Below are positions 7,814-14,704 of a stretch of 23,324 nucleotides of DNA, piece after piece. The notes under the pieces were generated by a model. It was not told where the DNA came from, ran no database searches, and was given only the letters and a program-made list of their open reading frames with translations. The translations under genes and the position numbers were made by a program. The first letter of the stretch is position 1. Every line of letters starts with the position of its first letter. The DNA lies in NCBI GenBank assembly GCA_037127655.1, contig JBAXXY010000026.1, positions 1-23,324 of the forward strand, read 5' to 3'. Source of the stretch: GWF2-38-69 sp037127655 (GTDB lineage Bacteria; Verrucomicrobiota; Lentisphaeria; Victivallales; GWF2-38-69).

Positions 7814-8674
7814 CTATGCAGAGAGAGTTCTTATTGTTATGATCATAAAATACACGATTAAGATGAGTAAGACACCCAATATCCCGATAATAATCCAATT
7901 GGGTTTCTTTTTAGCGCCATTCCCTGAAACTGGGATGTTAGGCGTAACATTCTGGGGAATAGTGAAACTATCTTGAAGTTTGATCTCTTGAGAATTTGGT
8001 ATAAGGGAAGGAGGCTCCTGAAGAGTTTCTTTGACAGCATCACTAAATATCTTGCCGCCAGGTGTTGCCTGAGGTCTGATTTTGAGTCTGACAGTATCGG
8101 AGATATTTTTCTTTCTAGTTGAATCTTGATATTCGAAGTCAATATTGGGGACATTTTCGGATACTAATGCAGGCGGAGCTTCTTTTGTGGGCGGCTCTCT
8201 ATCGAGTTTGATGTTCAAAGCGTTAAGGTCTATGATTGGTTTTCTTGCTGGCTGCGGCTCTAGAATTTTCTGAGTCTTGCCTTTTACATCTTCTGTTATT
8301 ATCAGAGATGGAGAAGAGGCCTTGGATTCTTCCTGATTAGGAACATTGCTTTTTGCATAGGCTGGAATAGAAACTAGAGTTTTAGGAGGCCCGTCTGCAG
8401 CAAGAGTTACTTTTGGCTTAATGTCCTGCAATAGTGGTTTTTTTATGCTTATTTTAGGTCTTTCTTCAACTTGAGCTACAGGCTCTATATTCTTTTGGGG
8501 AAGTTCAATCGGCAATGCAGGATTTAAGTTAATAGAAGGTTTTAACTTCAATTCAGCGCTAGCCTTTTCGATTTCAGCTAAAGGATTATTTGCTTTGGGG
8601 GTTTCAGCCGTTTTTGGGACAAGGTCGTTCAAAGAGAGTTTTATCTTTATATTTTTTACTGTATCATCAGCCAT
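7814..8674 (-). CDS. Pro/Lys-rich, C-terminally membrane-anchored protein of unknown function with repeated KPxIxL-like motifs
   Basis: I do not recognise a family. The protein, 286 residues from the chosen start, is a long low-complexity cytoplasmic region rich in P, K, I and E. It is followed by one hydrophobic segment at about 260-281 (IIIGILGVLLILIVYFMIIT) preceded by KKKP, so it is probably a tail-anchored protein with its bulk in the cytoplasm. Short strand-like motifs recur: TVKNIKIKL (5-13), KPSINLNP (45-52), RPKISIKKP (72-80), KPKVTL (86-91), RKPIIDLNALNIKLD (144-158) and TVRLKIRP (194-201). ATG 8674 is preferred over the TTG five codons upstream (8689) because a GAGGT ribosome binding site lies six bases before it. 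It is the first gene of the trio with tsaB and the SurA-like gene. The KTIRLKRP-type repeats known from PVC bacteria look similar, but that is only a resemblance. Confidence 0.75.
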   Translation of the reverse strand: MADDTVKNIKIKLSLNDLVPKTAETPKANNPLAEIEKASAELKLKPSINLNPALPIELPQKNIEPVAQVEERPKISIKKPLLQDIKPKVTLAADGPPKTLVSIPAYAKSNVPNQEESKASSPSLIITEDVKGKTQKILEPQPARKPIIDLNALNIKLDREPPTKEAPPALVSENVPNIDFEYQDSTRKKNISDTVRLKIRPQATPGGKIFSDAVKETLQEPPSLIPNSQEIKLQDSFTIPQNVTPNIPVSGNGAKKKPNWIIIGILGVLLILIVYFMIITIRTLSA

Positions 8675-8680
8675 AGATCT

Positions 8681-8685
8681 ACCTC
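8681..8685 (-). promoter_or_regulatory. Ribosome binding site deciding the start of the Pro-rich protein
   Basis: On the minus strand this reads GAGGT and is separated by six bases from ATG 8674-8672. The alternative TTG at 8689-8687 has no comparable site, so the shorter protein is preferred. Confidence 0.7.
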
Positions 8686-8827
8686 GCAAGAGAAAAGAGA
8701 TTTATTCAAGACTCATAAATGAAATCTTATCTAAAAGATCTGCAAAAAAAAGAGAAAATTTTTAAAGATTATGAAATGAAAGCAAATAAATCAATATTTA
8801 GCTCTAGGCCCATGAAATATCCTGCTT

Positions 8828-9214
8828 CTATAGTTCCTGCTCCGCTTCCTCAGTATAAGTGGCTGCATCCAGAAGCATTTCGAGTTCTTCTGGTTCATCA
8901 AATTCCATTTCGAAAAGCCACCCGTCCTTGTAAGGCGAGGATTGGACAAGCTCTGGGTTGTCCCTTAATGCCGGATTGATTTTAGTAACTCTTCCTGTCA
9001 GTGGAGAAGGCAGGTCATAGAAACCACCTGGGTGTACCAGAGATACGCAATTGTCGCCTACATAGAGCTCATCGCCTTTATGAGGTAAATCTATTTGCTC
9101 TATAGCCTCCAGCATTTCCTGTAGGTTGTCAGTAATTCCGACCACAACCAAGTCGCGGTTCACTTTTACCCATGCATGCTCTATTGTGTAAAGTAAGTTT
9201 TTTGGGATTAGCAT
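8828..9214 (-). CDS. GcvH-fold (glycine cleavage H-like) protein lacking the lipoyl-lysine
   Basis: The whole 128-residue protein follows the H-protein plan: HAWVKV near 13-18, VVVGITDNLQEML (23-35) like the GITDYAQ region, then the hairpin and PSPLTGRVTKINPAL (69-83). LVQSSPYKDGWLFEMEF (89-105) and a C-terminal helix complete it. H-proteins normally carry an ESVKA motif whose lysine takes the lipoyl arm. Aligned without gaps from the GD-C (53-56) to the SPLTG (70-74), that lysine position is Gly63, in the local sequence LVHPGGFYDL, and no lysine exists between K46 and K78. It therefore cannot act as an ordinary methylamine carrier. AGGA (9222-9225 on the complementary strand) is seven bases from the ATG. 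No gcvT, gcvP or lipoate ligase gene is near. The function is unknown; this is a paralogue rather than a standard GcvH. Confidence 0.85.
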   Translation of the reverse strand: MLIPKNLLYTIEHAWVKVNRDLVVVGITDNLQEMLEAIEQIDLPHKGDELYVGDNCVSLVHPGGFYDLPSPLTGRVTKINPALRDNPELVQSSPYKDGWLFEMEFDEPEELEMLLDAATYTEEAEQEL

Positions 9215-9378
9215 TATCGCATCCTAAATAGTGATTTTTGTATTCAATAGTAATTGTTCACAAGCTAAGATATAAGCAAGCTAAAAAGTATTGCAACAGT
9301 AGAAATAAAAATTTATTTTATTTTTTTATTTAGAGGCCTGAAAATCGCAGTTAAAAGGGGTTTTTGCGCTTAATTAAT

Positions 9379-9404
9379 GAGTTTTTCTTTATGAGAAAAA
9401 ACTT
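9379..9404. repeat. AT-rich inverted repeat between the PAS gene and the GcvH-like gene
   Basis: AGTTTTTCT at 9380-9388 and AGAAAAAACT at 9394-9403 are complementary apart from one extra A, around a five-base loop. It sits about 30 bases past the stop of the minus-strand PAS gene. It could be a weak terminator hairpin, but no proper T-tract follows on that strand. The rest of the 218-base spacer (9215-9432) is A/T-rich with no gene seen. Confidence 0.35.
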
Positions 9405-9432
9405 CTTTACCTTCGTTACCGTCAAGTTAAAG

Positions 9433-10059
9433 CTAGCTGGTCACAGAAGCATTAAGTTTTAGATCAGGATAGAGTTTTTGAGCGCATTCGATGCAGATGC
9501 TGTGAGAGCACTGGGCCTTGGAGTGGTTTTGCAGATATTGGTCAAATTCCTGCCAATTCCCGGCAGAATCTCTGATTTTATTGCAATTAGAGCATATCGG
9601 CAGAATGCCTGTGATGGCTTTGAGTTTTTCTTTATGGTCAGCTATTATTTTAGTTATTGTAATAAGCTGCTCTTCTTTATCCTTGATTTCTTCCTCCATT
9701 CTTTTTTTCTCGGTAATATCGATAGCTATGCCTCCTGTTCCTACGAGGTCTTTATCTTCGTTGAACACAGGGAATTTTCTTGAAAAATAAATGCGATTGA
9801 TGCCTTCAATATTGAGCGGTTCTTCAATTTCTAAAATTTGCTTTGTAGATTTTACCATGGTATCATTGTCCATGTATTTATTGGCTAAATCAGGCGCAAA
9901 AATTTCCAGGTCGGTTTTGCCTAAAGTAAAATCTTTGTCTAGCTTGCAGTGCTTTACCCAGCTGTTATTTACATTTATATATCTTCCGTTTAAATCTTTG
10001 AAGAAAATCAGGGATAGTGAATTATGCAGAAGAGAATCAAGCAGAATATTTTTTTTCAT
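9433..10059 (-). CDS. PAS-domain sensor protein with C-terminal Cys/His (putative metal-binding) module
   Basis: This is a soluble signalling protein without an obvious output enzyme. A PAS domain occupies about 5-118: SLSLIFFKDLNGRYINVNNS at the start, LGKTDLEIF near 46, and the PAC-like ending GIAIDITEKKRMEEE. A coiled coil follows (about 117-148). Residues 150-200 form a compact module, LPICSNCNKIRDSAGNWQEF, then HSKAQCSHSICIECAQKLYP, with C156, C159, H179, C184, H186, C189 and C192 as possible metal ligands. From general knowledge, this C-terminal motif is widespread at the end of PAS proteins and response regulators, with no settled function. There are no transmembrane segments and no kinase, GGDEF or HD domain. 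A good minus-strand promoter lies just upstream, so it is probably monocistronic. It may act through protein contacts. Confidence 0.8.
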   Translation of the reverse strand: MKKNILLDSLLHNSLSLIFFKDLNGRYINVNNSWVKHCKLDKDFTLGKTDLEIFAPDLANKYMDNDTMVKSTKQILEIEEPLNIEGINRIYFSRKFPVFNEDKDLVGTGGIAIDITEKKRMEEEIKDKEEQLITITKIIADHKEKLKAITGILPICSNCNKIRDSAGNWQEFDQYLQNHSKAQCSHSICIECAQKLYPDLKLNASVTS

Positions 10060-10102
10060 TATGTGTATTTGCTGGAATTAATGTTCAATAATTTTGGAGC
10101 TA

Positions 10103-10131
10103 ATTTTATAATGTTCTAAAGATAGTATCAA
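10103..10131 (-). promoter_or_regulatory. Sigma70-type promoter for the PAS gene
   Basis: On the minus strand TTGATA (10131-10126) and TAAAAT (10108-10103) are separated by exactly 17 bases. The -10 box lies about 44 bases before the ATG of the PAS-domain gene. Both hexamers match the consensus at five of six positions. Confidence 0.6.
10107..10112 (+). promoter_or_regulatory. Possible -10 element upstream of recO
   Basis: A perfect TATAAT lies about 80 bases before the recO ATG, overlapping the opposing PAS promoter. The matching -35 region (TTCAAT at 10084-10089, 17-base spacing) is poor. A second candidate -10, TACAAT, is at 10154-10159. The two divergent genes share this 131-base region. 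Confidence 0.3.
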
Positions 10132-10190
10132 TAGCTTTCTGAAAATTTTAGCCTACAATTTTTGATAAATTTAATCTGAAAACTCGTAGT

Positions 10191-10850
10191 ATGCTCAACA
10201 AAACTGTCTCGACACAATACATAGTCTTGAGGAAGACTCCTTATATGGAGAGTTCCTTAATTGTCTCAGGAATAAGTCCTACTCACGGCAGGATAGACCT
10301 TATAGTCAAAGGCGCCAGGAAAATATCTACTAAAGCATCGCCCGAAGTTGATCTTTTTAGAGTTCTAAATATCCAGTTTTCGGACAGAGGCAAATCGCTC
10401 ATATCTCCTCTTGTGATAGAATATGTGAGAGATTTTGACAAATTGGCCACGAAAATAGAAGAACTTGACAGGATACTCAAACTTGTGCCGTTTATCCTGA
10501 ATAATATCCATTATCCTGTCCGGTGTCAGTTCCTGTATGATGCTATTATTAAACATCTTGAGAGAGTTTTAAATGGTGAAAGAACTTATGACTGGCTAAT
10601 TAAGCTTGCCTACATCCACGAGAATGGACTTCTGCCCCATAATCTAACTATATCCAATTCGCCCCGAGAAGAAGAATCGGCTCAAAGACTTATTCGCTCT
10701 CTTCTTAAATACTCGAATGGAACAGGCGAATTTCCCAAGGTTTCTGAAGGATATCTAAACAGTTTCGCATCCTGGCTTAACTCATTTTGTTCAGAAACTC
10801 TAAACATCAAAGATCATAGATTTCAGAATACTTTGAATTCAGATAATTAA
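10191..10850 (+). CDS. recO: DNA repair protein RecO
   Basis: RecO is the recombination mediator that, with RecR and RecF, loads RecA on SSB-coated single-stranded DNA. The N-terminal OB-fold region (1-80) shows the expected pattern: TQYIVLRKTPYMESSLIVSG (8-27), then SPTHGRIDLIVKGARK (29-44), a basic loop that is a hallmark of the family. The helical C-terminal part is divergent, and the four-cysteine zinc motif found in many RecO proteins is not visible. At 219 residues it is slightly short. No strong ribosome binding site precedes ATG 10191. Its last 44 bases overlap the 3' end of the convergent M32 peptidase gene. The call rests mainly on the N-terminal domain. Confidence 0.85.
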   Translation: MLNKTVSTQYIVLRKTPYMESSLIVSGISPTHGRIDLIVKGARKISTKASPEVDLFRVLNIQFSDRGKSLISPLVIEYVRDFDKLATKIEELDRILKLVPFILNNIHYPVRCQFLYDAIIKHLERVLNGERTYDWLIKLAYIHENGLLPHNLTISNSPREEESAQRLIRSLLKYSNGTGEFPKVSEGYLNSFASWLNSFCSETLNIKDHRFQNTLNSDN

Positions 10851-12312
10851 GATATGGTTTGGGTGTGATTTTCGAACCTGTAACTCTCTCTATAAGTTCC
10901 TGAGGTTCAAATTTTGCTCCATGCTGGTGTATATTCCTTCTTAACCAGTTTAACAGGGCAGAAAATTCGCCTTTTTCTATCTGCATTGAAATATCAGGAA
11001 TCTCCTTTGTGACACATTCCCAGAGTTGTGCAGAGACTAAATTGCCCAAAGCGTAAGTCGAGAAGTATCCGATTGCACCCATTGACCAATGGATGTCCTG
11101 AAGGACTCCATCGGAGTCTTTTTGTGGTCTGATTCCGAGGAACTCTCCCATTCTGGAGTTCCATATTGAAGGAAGGTCTGCCACATCCATAGTTCCTTCC
11201 ATAAGACCTATTTCTATCTCTAGCCTGAGCATTATGTGCAGATTGTATGTGGCCTCGTCGGCTTCGACTCGAACGAGAGAGGGTTTGACTTTGTTTATTC
11301 CCCTATAGAAATTATCAAGGCTGACTGAAGACAAGTTCTCTGGAAAGCTCTTTTGAAGTTCTCCGTAAAAATACTTCCAGAAAGCTTTTGAACGCCCGAT
11401 GATATTTTCCCAGAGTCTGGACTGAGATTCATGGATGGCAAGAGATGCGCCTCTAGCTAACGGAGTGCGCCTGAGGGACTGAGATACGCCTTGCTCGTAC
11501 ATGGCGTGACCGGATTCATGGAATGTCCCGAAAAGGGCTGTTGGGAGATAATTTTTAGTTACTCTTGTAGTTATTCTTGAGTCATCTATGCCGAAGTTGG
11601 TGGAGAATGGATGAGTTGATCTATCCTGTCTGCCTCTTGTCCAGTCATAACCGAATTTAGTTATGGCTTTTTCTCCGAGCGACCACTGCTTTGACTCATC
11701 ATAATCATTGAATAAAAAAGAGTTGTCAACTTCTTTCTTTTCGGCAATTCTTTTTATGAGATTGACCTGGTGGGGTCTGAGTTCGTTAAAGATAGATTTA
11801 ACTTCCGATGTTTTTAAGCCCGGCTCGAAATCATCAAGAAGCGGATCATAAATGCTGTCGTATGGAGCGAATATTTTTGCATATTCTTTCTTGAGTTCTA
11901 CAAGTTTCTGAAGATGCGGTTTGAACTTTAGAAAATCGGACGCCGTTTTAGCTTCAGCCCAAGCCTGCTGACCGAGAGAAGCGGCTTTAGACATTTCAGA
12001 TACCAATGTGGCGGGTACTTTCACGGATTTTTTATAATTCCTGTCCAGAACTCTGATTAGCCTTACATCGTCAGATTCGTCATCCATATCTGGAATTTCA
12101 GATTTAAGTTCTCCTATTAGGTCGCCGATTTCTTTTGTCGTAAACTTCTCGTGCGAGATTTTACTCAGCGTCGAAAGCTGGTCGGCTCTATCATTTATTC
12201 CGCCTTGGGGCATATAGGTTTCCTGATCCCATCCAAGAACGGCTGCGGCCATATTAATGTCGTTGATCTCATAGACAAGTTCTTTTAGATGCTGAAGTTT
12301 TGTTTTATTCAT
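10807..12312 (-). CDS. M32 family metallocarboxypeptidase (carboxypeptidase Taq type)
   Basis: This is a cytoplasmic zinc-dependent carboxypeptidase that releases C-terminal residues from peptides. The HEXXH zinc site is FHESGHAMYEQG at about 264-275 (H265, E266, H269), and the third ligand is E295 in IHESQSRLWEN. Other M32 landmarks are VLGWDQETYMPQGG (25-38), HPFSTNFGIDDSRITTR (234-250), VRVEADEATYNLHIMLR and the end YLNSKYSEIYDL. The 501-residue length is normal for the family. An AAAGGA site lies about seven bases before the ATG, and the gene begins 20 bases after the rsmE stop, so it is the third gene of a minus-strand operon. It could help use the peptides imported by the Opp system, but that is speculation. 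Confidence 0.95.
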   Translation of the reverse strand: MNKTKLQHLKELVYEINDINMAAAVLGWDQETYMPQGGINDRADQLSTLSKISHEKFTTKEIGDLIGELKSEIPDMDDESDDVRLIRVLDRNYKKSVKVPATLVSEMSKAASLGQQAWAEAKTASDFLKFKPHLQKLVELKKEYAKIFAPYDSIYDPLLDDFEPGLKTSEVKSIFNELRPHQVNLIKRIAEKKEVDNSFLFNDYDESKQWSLGEKAITKFGYDWTRGRQDRSTHPFSTNFGIDDSRITTRVTKNYLPTALFGTFHESGHAMYEQGVSQSLRRTPLARGASLAIHESQSRLWENIIGRSKAFWKYFYGELQKSFPENLSSVSLDNFYRGINKVKPSLVRVEADEATYNLHIMLRLEIEIGLMEGTMDVADLPSIWNSRMGEFLGIRPQKDSDGVLQDIHWSMGAIGYFSTYALGNLVSAQLWECVTKEIPDISMQIEKGEFSALLNWLRRNIHQHGAKFEPQELIERVTGSKITPKPYLNYLNSKYSEIYDL

Positions 12313-12332
12313 AAGTATCCTTTGATATGGAG

Positions 12333-13043
12333 TTAAAATATTTTACTTAGAAGTGAACAGGCGGCAAATTCTACTCTGAGGATTCGCTCGCCAAGAGTTA
12401 TAACTTGGAAGTTGAGCTTTTTAAATGACTCGATTTCATAATCTGTAAAACCGCCCTCCGGTCCGATTGCAAGAGTCACTTCTTCTTTGAGTCCAGTAGG
12501 GCATGGAGTAGCGTTGTATGGATGCGCTACAAACGGCAATGTTCCTCTGATTAATTCTGAAAGTTCATCTTCTACAAAGGGTTTGAACCTTCTTTTTAAT
12601 GAGATTTCAGGCATAACAGTGTCTTTAGACTGTTCAAGCGCGAGATGGCATTGCTCTTCAATTTCTCCACTAGTCAGGACGGGGCTTTTCCAGTAACTCT
12701 TGTCAACTTTCCATGATTCGATAAAGATTATTCTTTTTGCGCCCATAGAAACTGCTGCATGGATTACTTTCTTGAGCGTTTTTGGACGGGGCAGAGCAAC
12801 TATCAAGGTAAGGGGAAGCGGCGGCGGGGGAGAAAGCGTCAGTGATATATTCATTCTGATTAAATCTTCTCTGACTTCCAATACCTTACCTTTGCCGACA
12901 TTGCCGTTAAGAATCCCGACAGTGAGTTCCTGATCAAGTTTAGCTTTATGAATTTGTGTTATGTGTTTTAGCTTGTGTCCTCTTATTTCTGCTGTTAATC
13001 CATCAGGCGATAAGTCTTCTTTTGTCAGAAGGATGAGATTCAT
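12333..13043 (-). CDS. rsmE: 16S rRNA (uracil-1498-N3)-methyltransferase RsmE
   Basis: RsmE methylates U1498 of 16S rRNA with SAM, in the assembled 30S subunit. The N-terminal PUA-like part (about 1-70) includes EIRGHKLKHITQIHKAKLDQ. The SPOUT (trefoil-knot) methyltransferase domain follows, with LIVALPRPKTLKKVIHAAVS, MGAKRIIFIESWK and the SAM-binding knot LAIGPEGGFTDYEIESFKKL, then VITLGERILRVEFA. The 236-residue length is typical. The initiating ATG is six bases after the stop of the MFS gene and has no evident Shine-Dalgarno sequence (only A/T upstream), suggesting coupled translation. A Pro-rich stretch (SPPPPLPL, 91-98) links the domains and is a little unusual. Confidence 0.95.
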   Translation of the reverse strand: MNLILLTKEDLSPDGLTAEIRGHKLKHITQIHKAKLDQELTVGILNGNVGKGKVLEVREDLIRMNISLTLSPPPPLPLTLIVALPRPKTLKKVIHAAVSMGAKRIIFIESWKVDKSYWKSPVLTSGEIEEQCHLALEQSKDTVMPEISLKRRFKPFVEDELSELIRGTLPFVAHPYNATPCPTGLKEEVTLAIGPEGGFTDYEIESFKKLNFQVITLGERILRVEFAACSLLSKIF

Positions 13044-13049
13044 AAAAAT

Positions 13050-14549
13050 TTATTTATTAATAGGTGCTTTGACAGCGGTATCAGAACTAACGCTGGTGTT
13101 TCTTGGGGGCTTAAAGAGAAATTTAAGACCCATAACCGTAGATATGCTTCTAAGACCCTGTCCTATTTCTATCATGAGTTCAGGATAAACATCCCTGGTA
13201 AGTTTTTCGCCTGTTTCTTTAACTTTTGATAGCAAACTAAGAGCATAAATACCTAGAACACATGATATAAGAAATACAAAATCAAGCCCGTAGTAATCAA
13301 GCAGGTCTAGATAGAACGAGCTATTATGATGCACACATTTAACGCTTACTGTGAATTCGTAAGACTTGAAGAAGATTTCCGCAAAGGCTCCGAGTATAGG
13401 AGCGATCGCTGTCGCTATTCCTGCAATCACAGAGCAGGCGGCCAGATAAGCTGTGGCCTCTTCTTTCGGGGCAAGTTTCAGCGTGATATTGTTTGAACAC
13501 AATGCGACTCCGGCTGTAGAGATTCCTGCAAGAATGTGTATTGCGACCAGAATCGGTATAAGTAAAAAGTTTTTCTCGGTAATTGTCCATAAAGCGATGC
13601 TTATTATGAAGAGAAACCCAGCAACGGCAAGGCACGATTTATTCGAAAACCGGTCAGATAATCTTCCCCATATCCCGAAGAAAAGAAAGTTCGCGATCTG
13701 ATTTATGACAGAAAGCAAGATGATGGTGAAGATGTCAACAGAGAGGTAAACCATCATGTAAACTACAAAGAAAGGCGCCGCCATGTTTATCGCAAAGTTC
13801 CACATTCCCATGAAATAGATGAGCTTCCTGTATCTGTAATCTCGAAACGGCGCGACAATGGACTTAAAGAAACCTTTCTCCTGCATAGAAGTGGTTTCTC
13901 TATGAGGTTCAGGTATCTTCGCTATACAAATTATGCCGAGCAACCCAAATATTGTACCAAGAAGGAAACAGAAAGCATAGGGCGTAGTAGGCATTAAACC
14001 AGGGATTTGTATTTTTTCTACGCCAATGCCTGCGAGCAAACTGACAATAGCTCCGGCTCCCATTGCGTATGCGAGGCGTTTTGGAAAAAGCGTTCCATAA
14101 ACATTATCAGGAACGAAATTTCTGATCCACGAGTTCCATGAGCATCCGGCAAGAGCACCAAGCATATTCATTATCAGGATTAGGATAAGCATCACTACGA
14201 CGGCTGAAGATGGCGACATAAACCATGGCAGCATCGCCAAAGGCACCCACAAAATCCTAGACAAAAAAGCGCAGATTAATACGATGAGCTTGCGGTATCT
14301 GAATTTGTCCACCACAAATATTGACGGAATTTGCAAAAGCTGGCAGACCGGACCGATTGCCGCGATGGTACCTATTACAAGATTGGATGCACCGAGTTTA
14401 ACTGCAAAAGCAACAAGAAAAGCTCCGCTGGTCAGCACCAGCATAGTTTGGAAAAAGACACCGTCGTAAACCAGCGCAGTCAAACCCTTTGCCGTATCAT
14501 TATCGGTTATTGTCTTCTGTGGTAGTATCAACCCTAATAAACTACTCAT
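13050..14549 (-). CDS. Major facilitator superfamily transporter
   Basis: This is an integral inner-membrane secondary transporter with about twelve hydrophobic segments across residues 30-450. The MFS A-like motif appears after the second helix as DKFRYRKLIVL (about 80-90), and a second-half counterpart is GRLSDRFSNKS near 294-304. A cytoplasmic loop rich in charged residues around 210-240 separates the halves. After the final helix (FVFLISCVLGIYALSLLSKV) there is a soluble C-terminal tail of about 65 residues. The substrate cannot be named. It starts the operon with rsmE and the M32 peptidase. No good ribosome binding site or promoter was identified in the 155-base divergent spacer shared with the PilT gene. 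Confidence 0.85.
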   Translation of the reverse strand: MSSLLGLILPQKTITDNDTAKGLTALVYDGVFFQTMLVLTSGAFLVAFAVKLGASNLVIGTIAAIGPVCQLLQIPSIFVVDKFRYRKLIVLICAFLSRILWVPLAMLPWFMSPSSAVVVMLILILIMNMLGALAGCSWNSWIRNFVPDNVYGTLFPKRLAYAMGAGAIVSLLAGIGVEKIQIPGLMPTTPYAFCFLLGTIFGLLGIICIAKIPEPHRETTSMQEKGFFKSIVAPFRDYRYRKLIYFMGMWNFAINMAAPFFVVYMMVYLSVDIFTIILLSVINQIANFLFFGIWGRLSDRFSNKSCLAVAGFLFIISIALWTITEKNFLLIPILVAIHILAGISTAGVALCSNNITLKLAPKEEATAYLAACSVIAGIATAIAPILGAFAEIFFKSYEFTVSVKCVHHNSSFYLDLLDYYGLDFVFLISCVLGIYALSLLSKVKETGEKLTRDVYPELMIEIGQGLRSISTVMGLKFLFKPPRNTSVSSDTAVKAPINK

Positions 14550-14612
14550 AAGTTACTTCTCATACACCTAAAAATACTTGATGCACAGTTTTATTGTTTT
14601 TTTATTGATTTC

Positions 14613-14641
14613 TTGTTATTCGAATCGCATCATGTTAAAAT
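14613..14641 (+). promoter_or_regulatory. Sigma70-type promoter for the PilT-AroB-DprA run
   Basis: TTGTTA (14613-14618) and TAAAAT (14636-14641) are spaced by 17 bases, about 63 bases upstream of the preferred PilT start. The -35 box is only a partial match. Confidence 0.45.
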
Positions 14642-14694
14642 GTTCTTTTAAATAGTAGTCATTATATCGTTATGGTTTGTGGAATCTATTTTCC

Positions 14695-14699
14695 AGGAG
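14695..14699 (+). promoter_or_regulatory. Ribosome binding site deciding the PilT start
   Basis: AGGAG lies five bases before ATG 14705. The upstream in-frame ATG at 14672 has no such site and would add eleven non-conserved residues, so 14705 is chosen. Confidence 0.75.
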
Positions 14700-14704
14700 T
14701 TGAA

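Noticed and set aside
8719..8979. An 86-codon open frame on the + strand with a plausible-looking lysine-rich N-terminus
   Set aside because: Most of it is antisense to the GcvH-like gene, there is no ribosome binding site, and the C-terminal half reads as the complement of a conserved domain. A real small peptide in 8719-8827 cannot be excluded but is unsupported.
9350..9366. Run of AAAAGGGG followed by T's considered as a terminator
   Set aside because: The two halves are not complementary to each other, so no stem forms.
14672..14704. Upstream in-frame ATG that would extend PilT by eleven residues
   Set aside because: The AGGAG site is placed for ATG 14705, and the extra residues do not look like the family's N-terminus.
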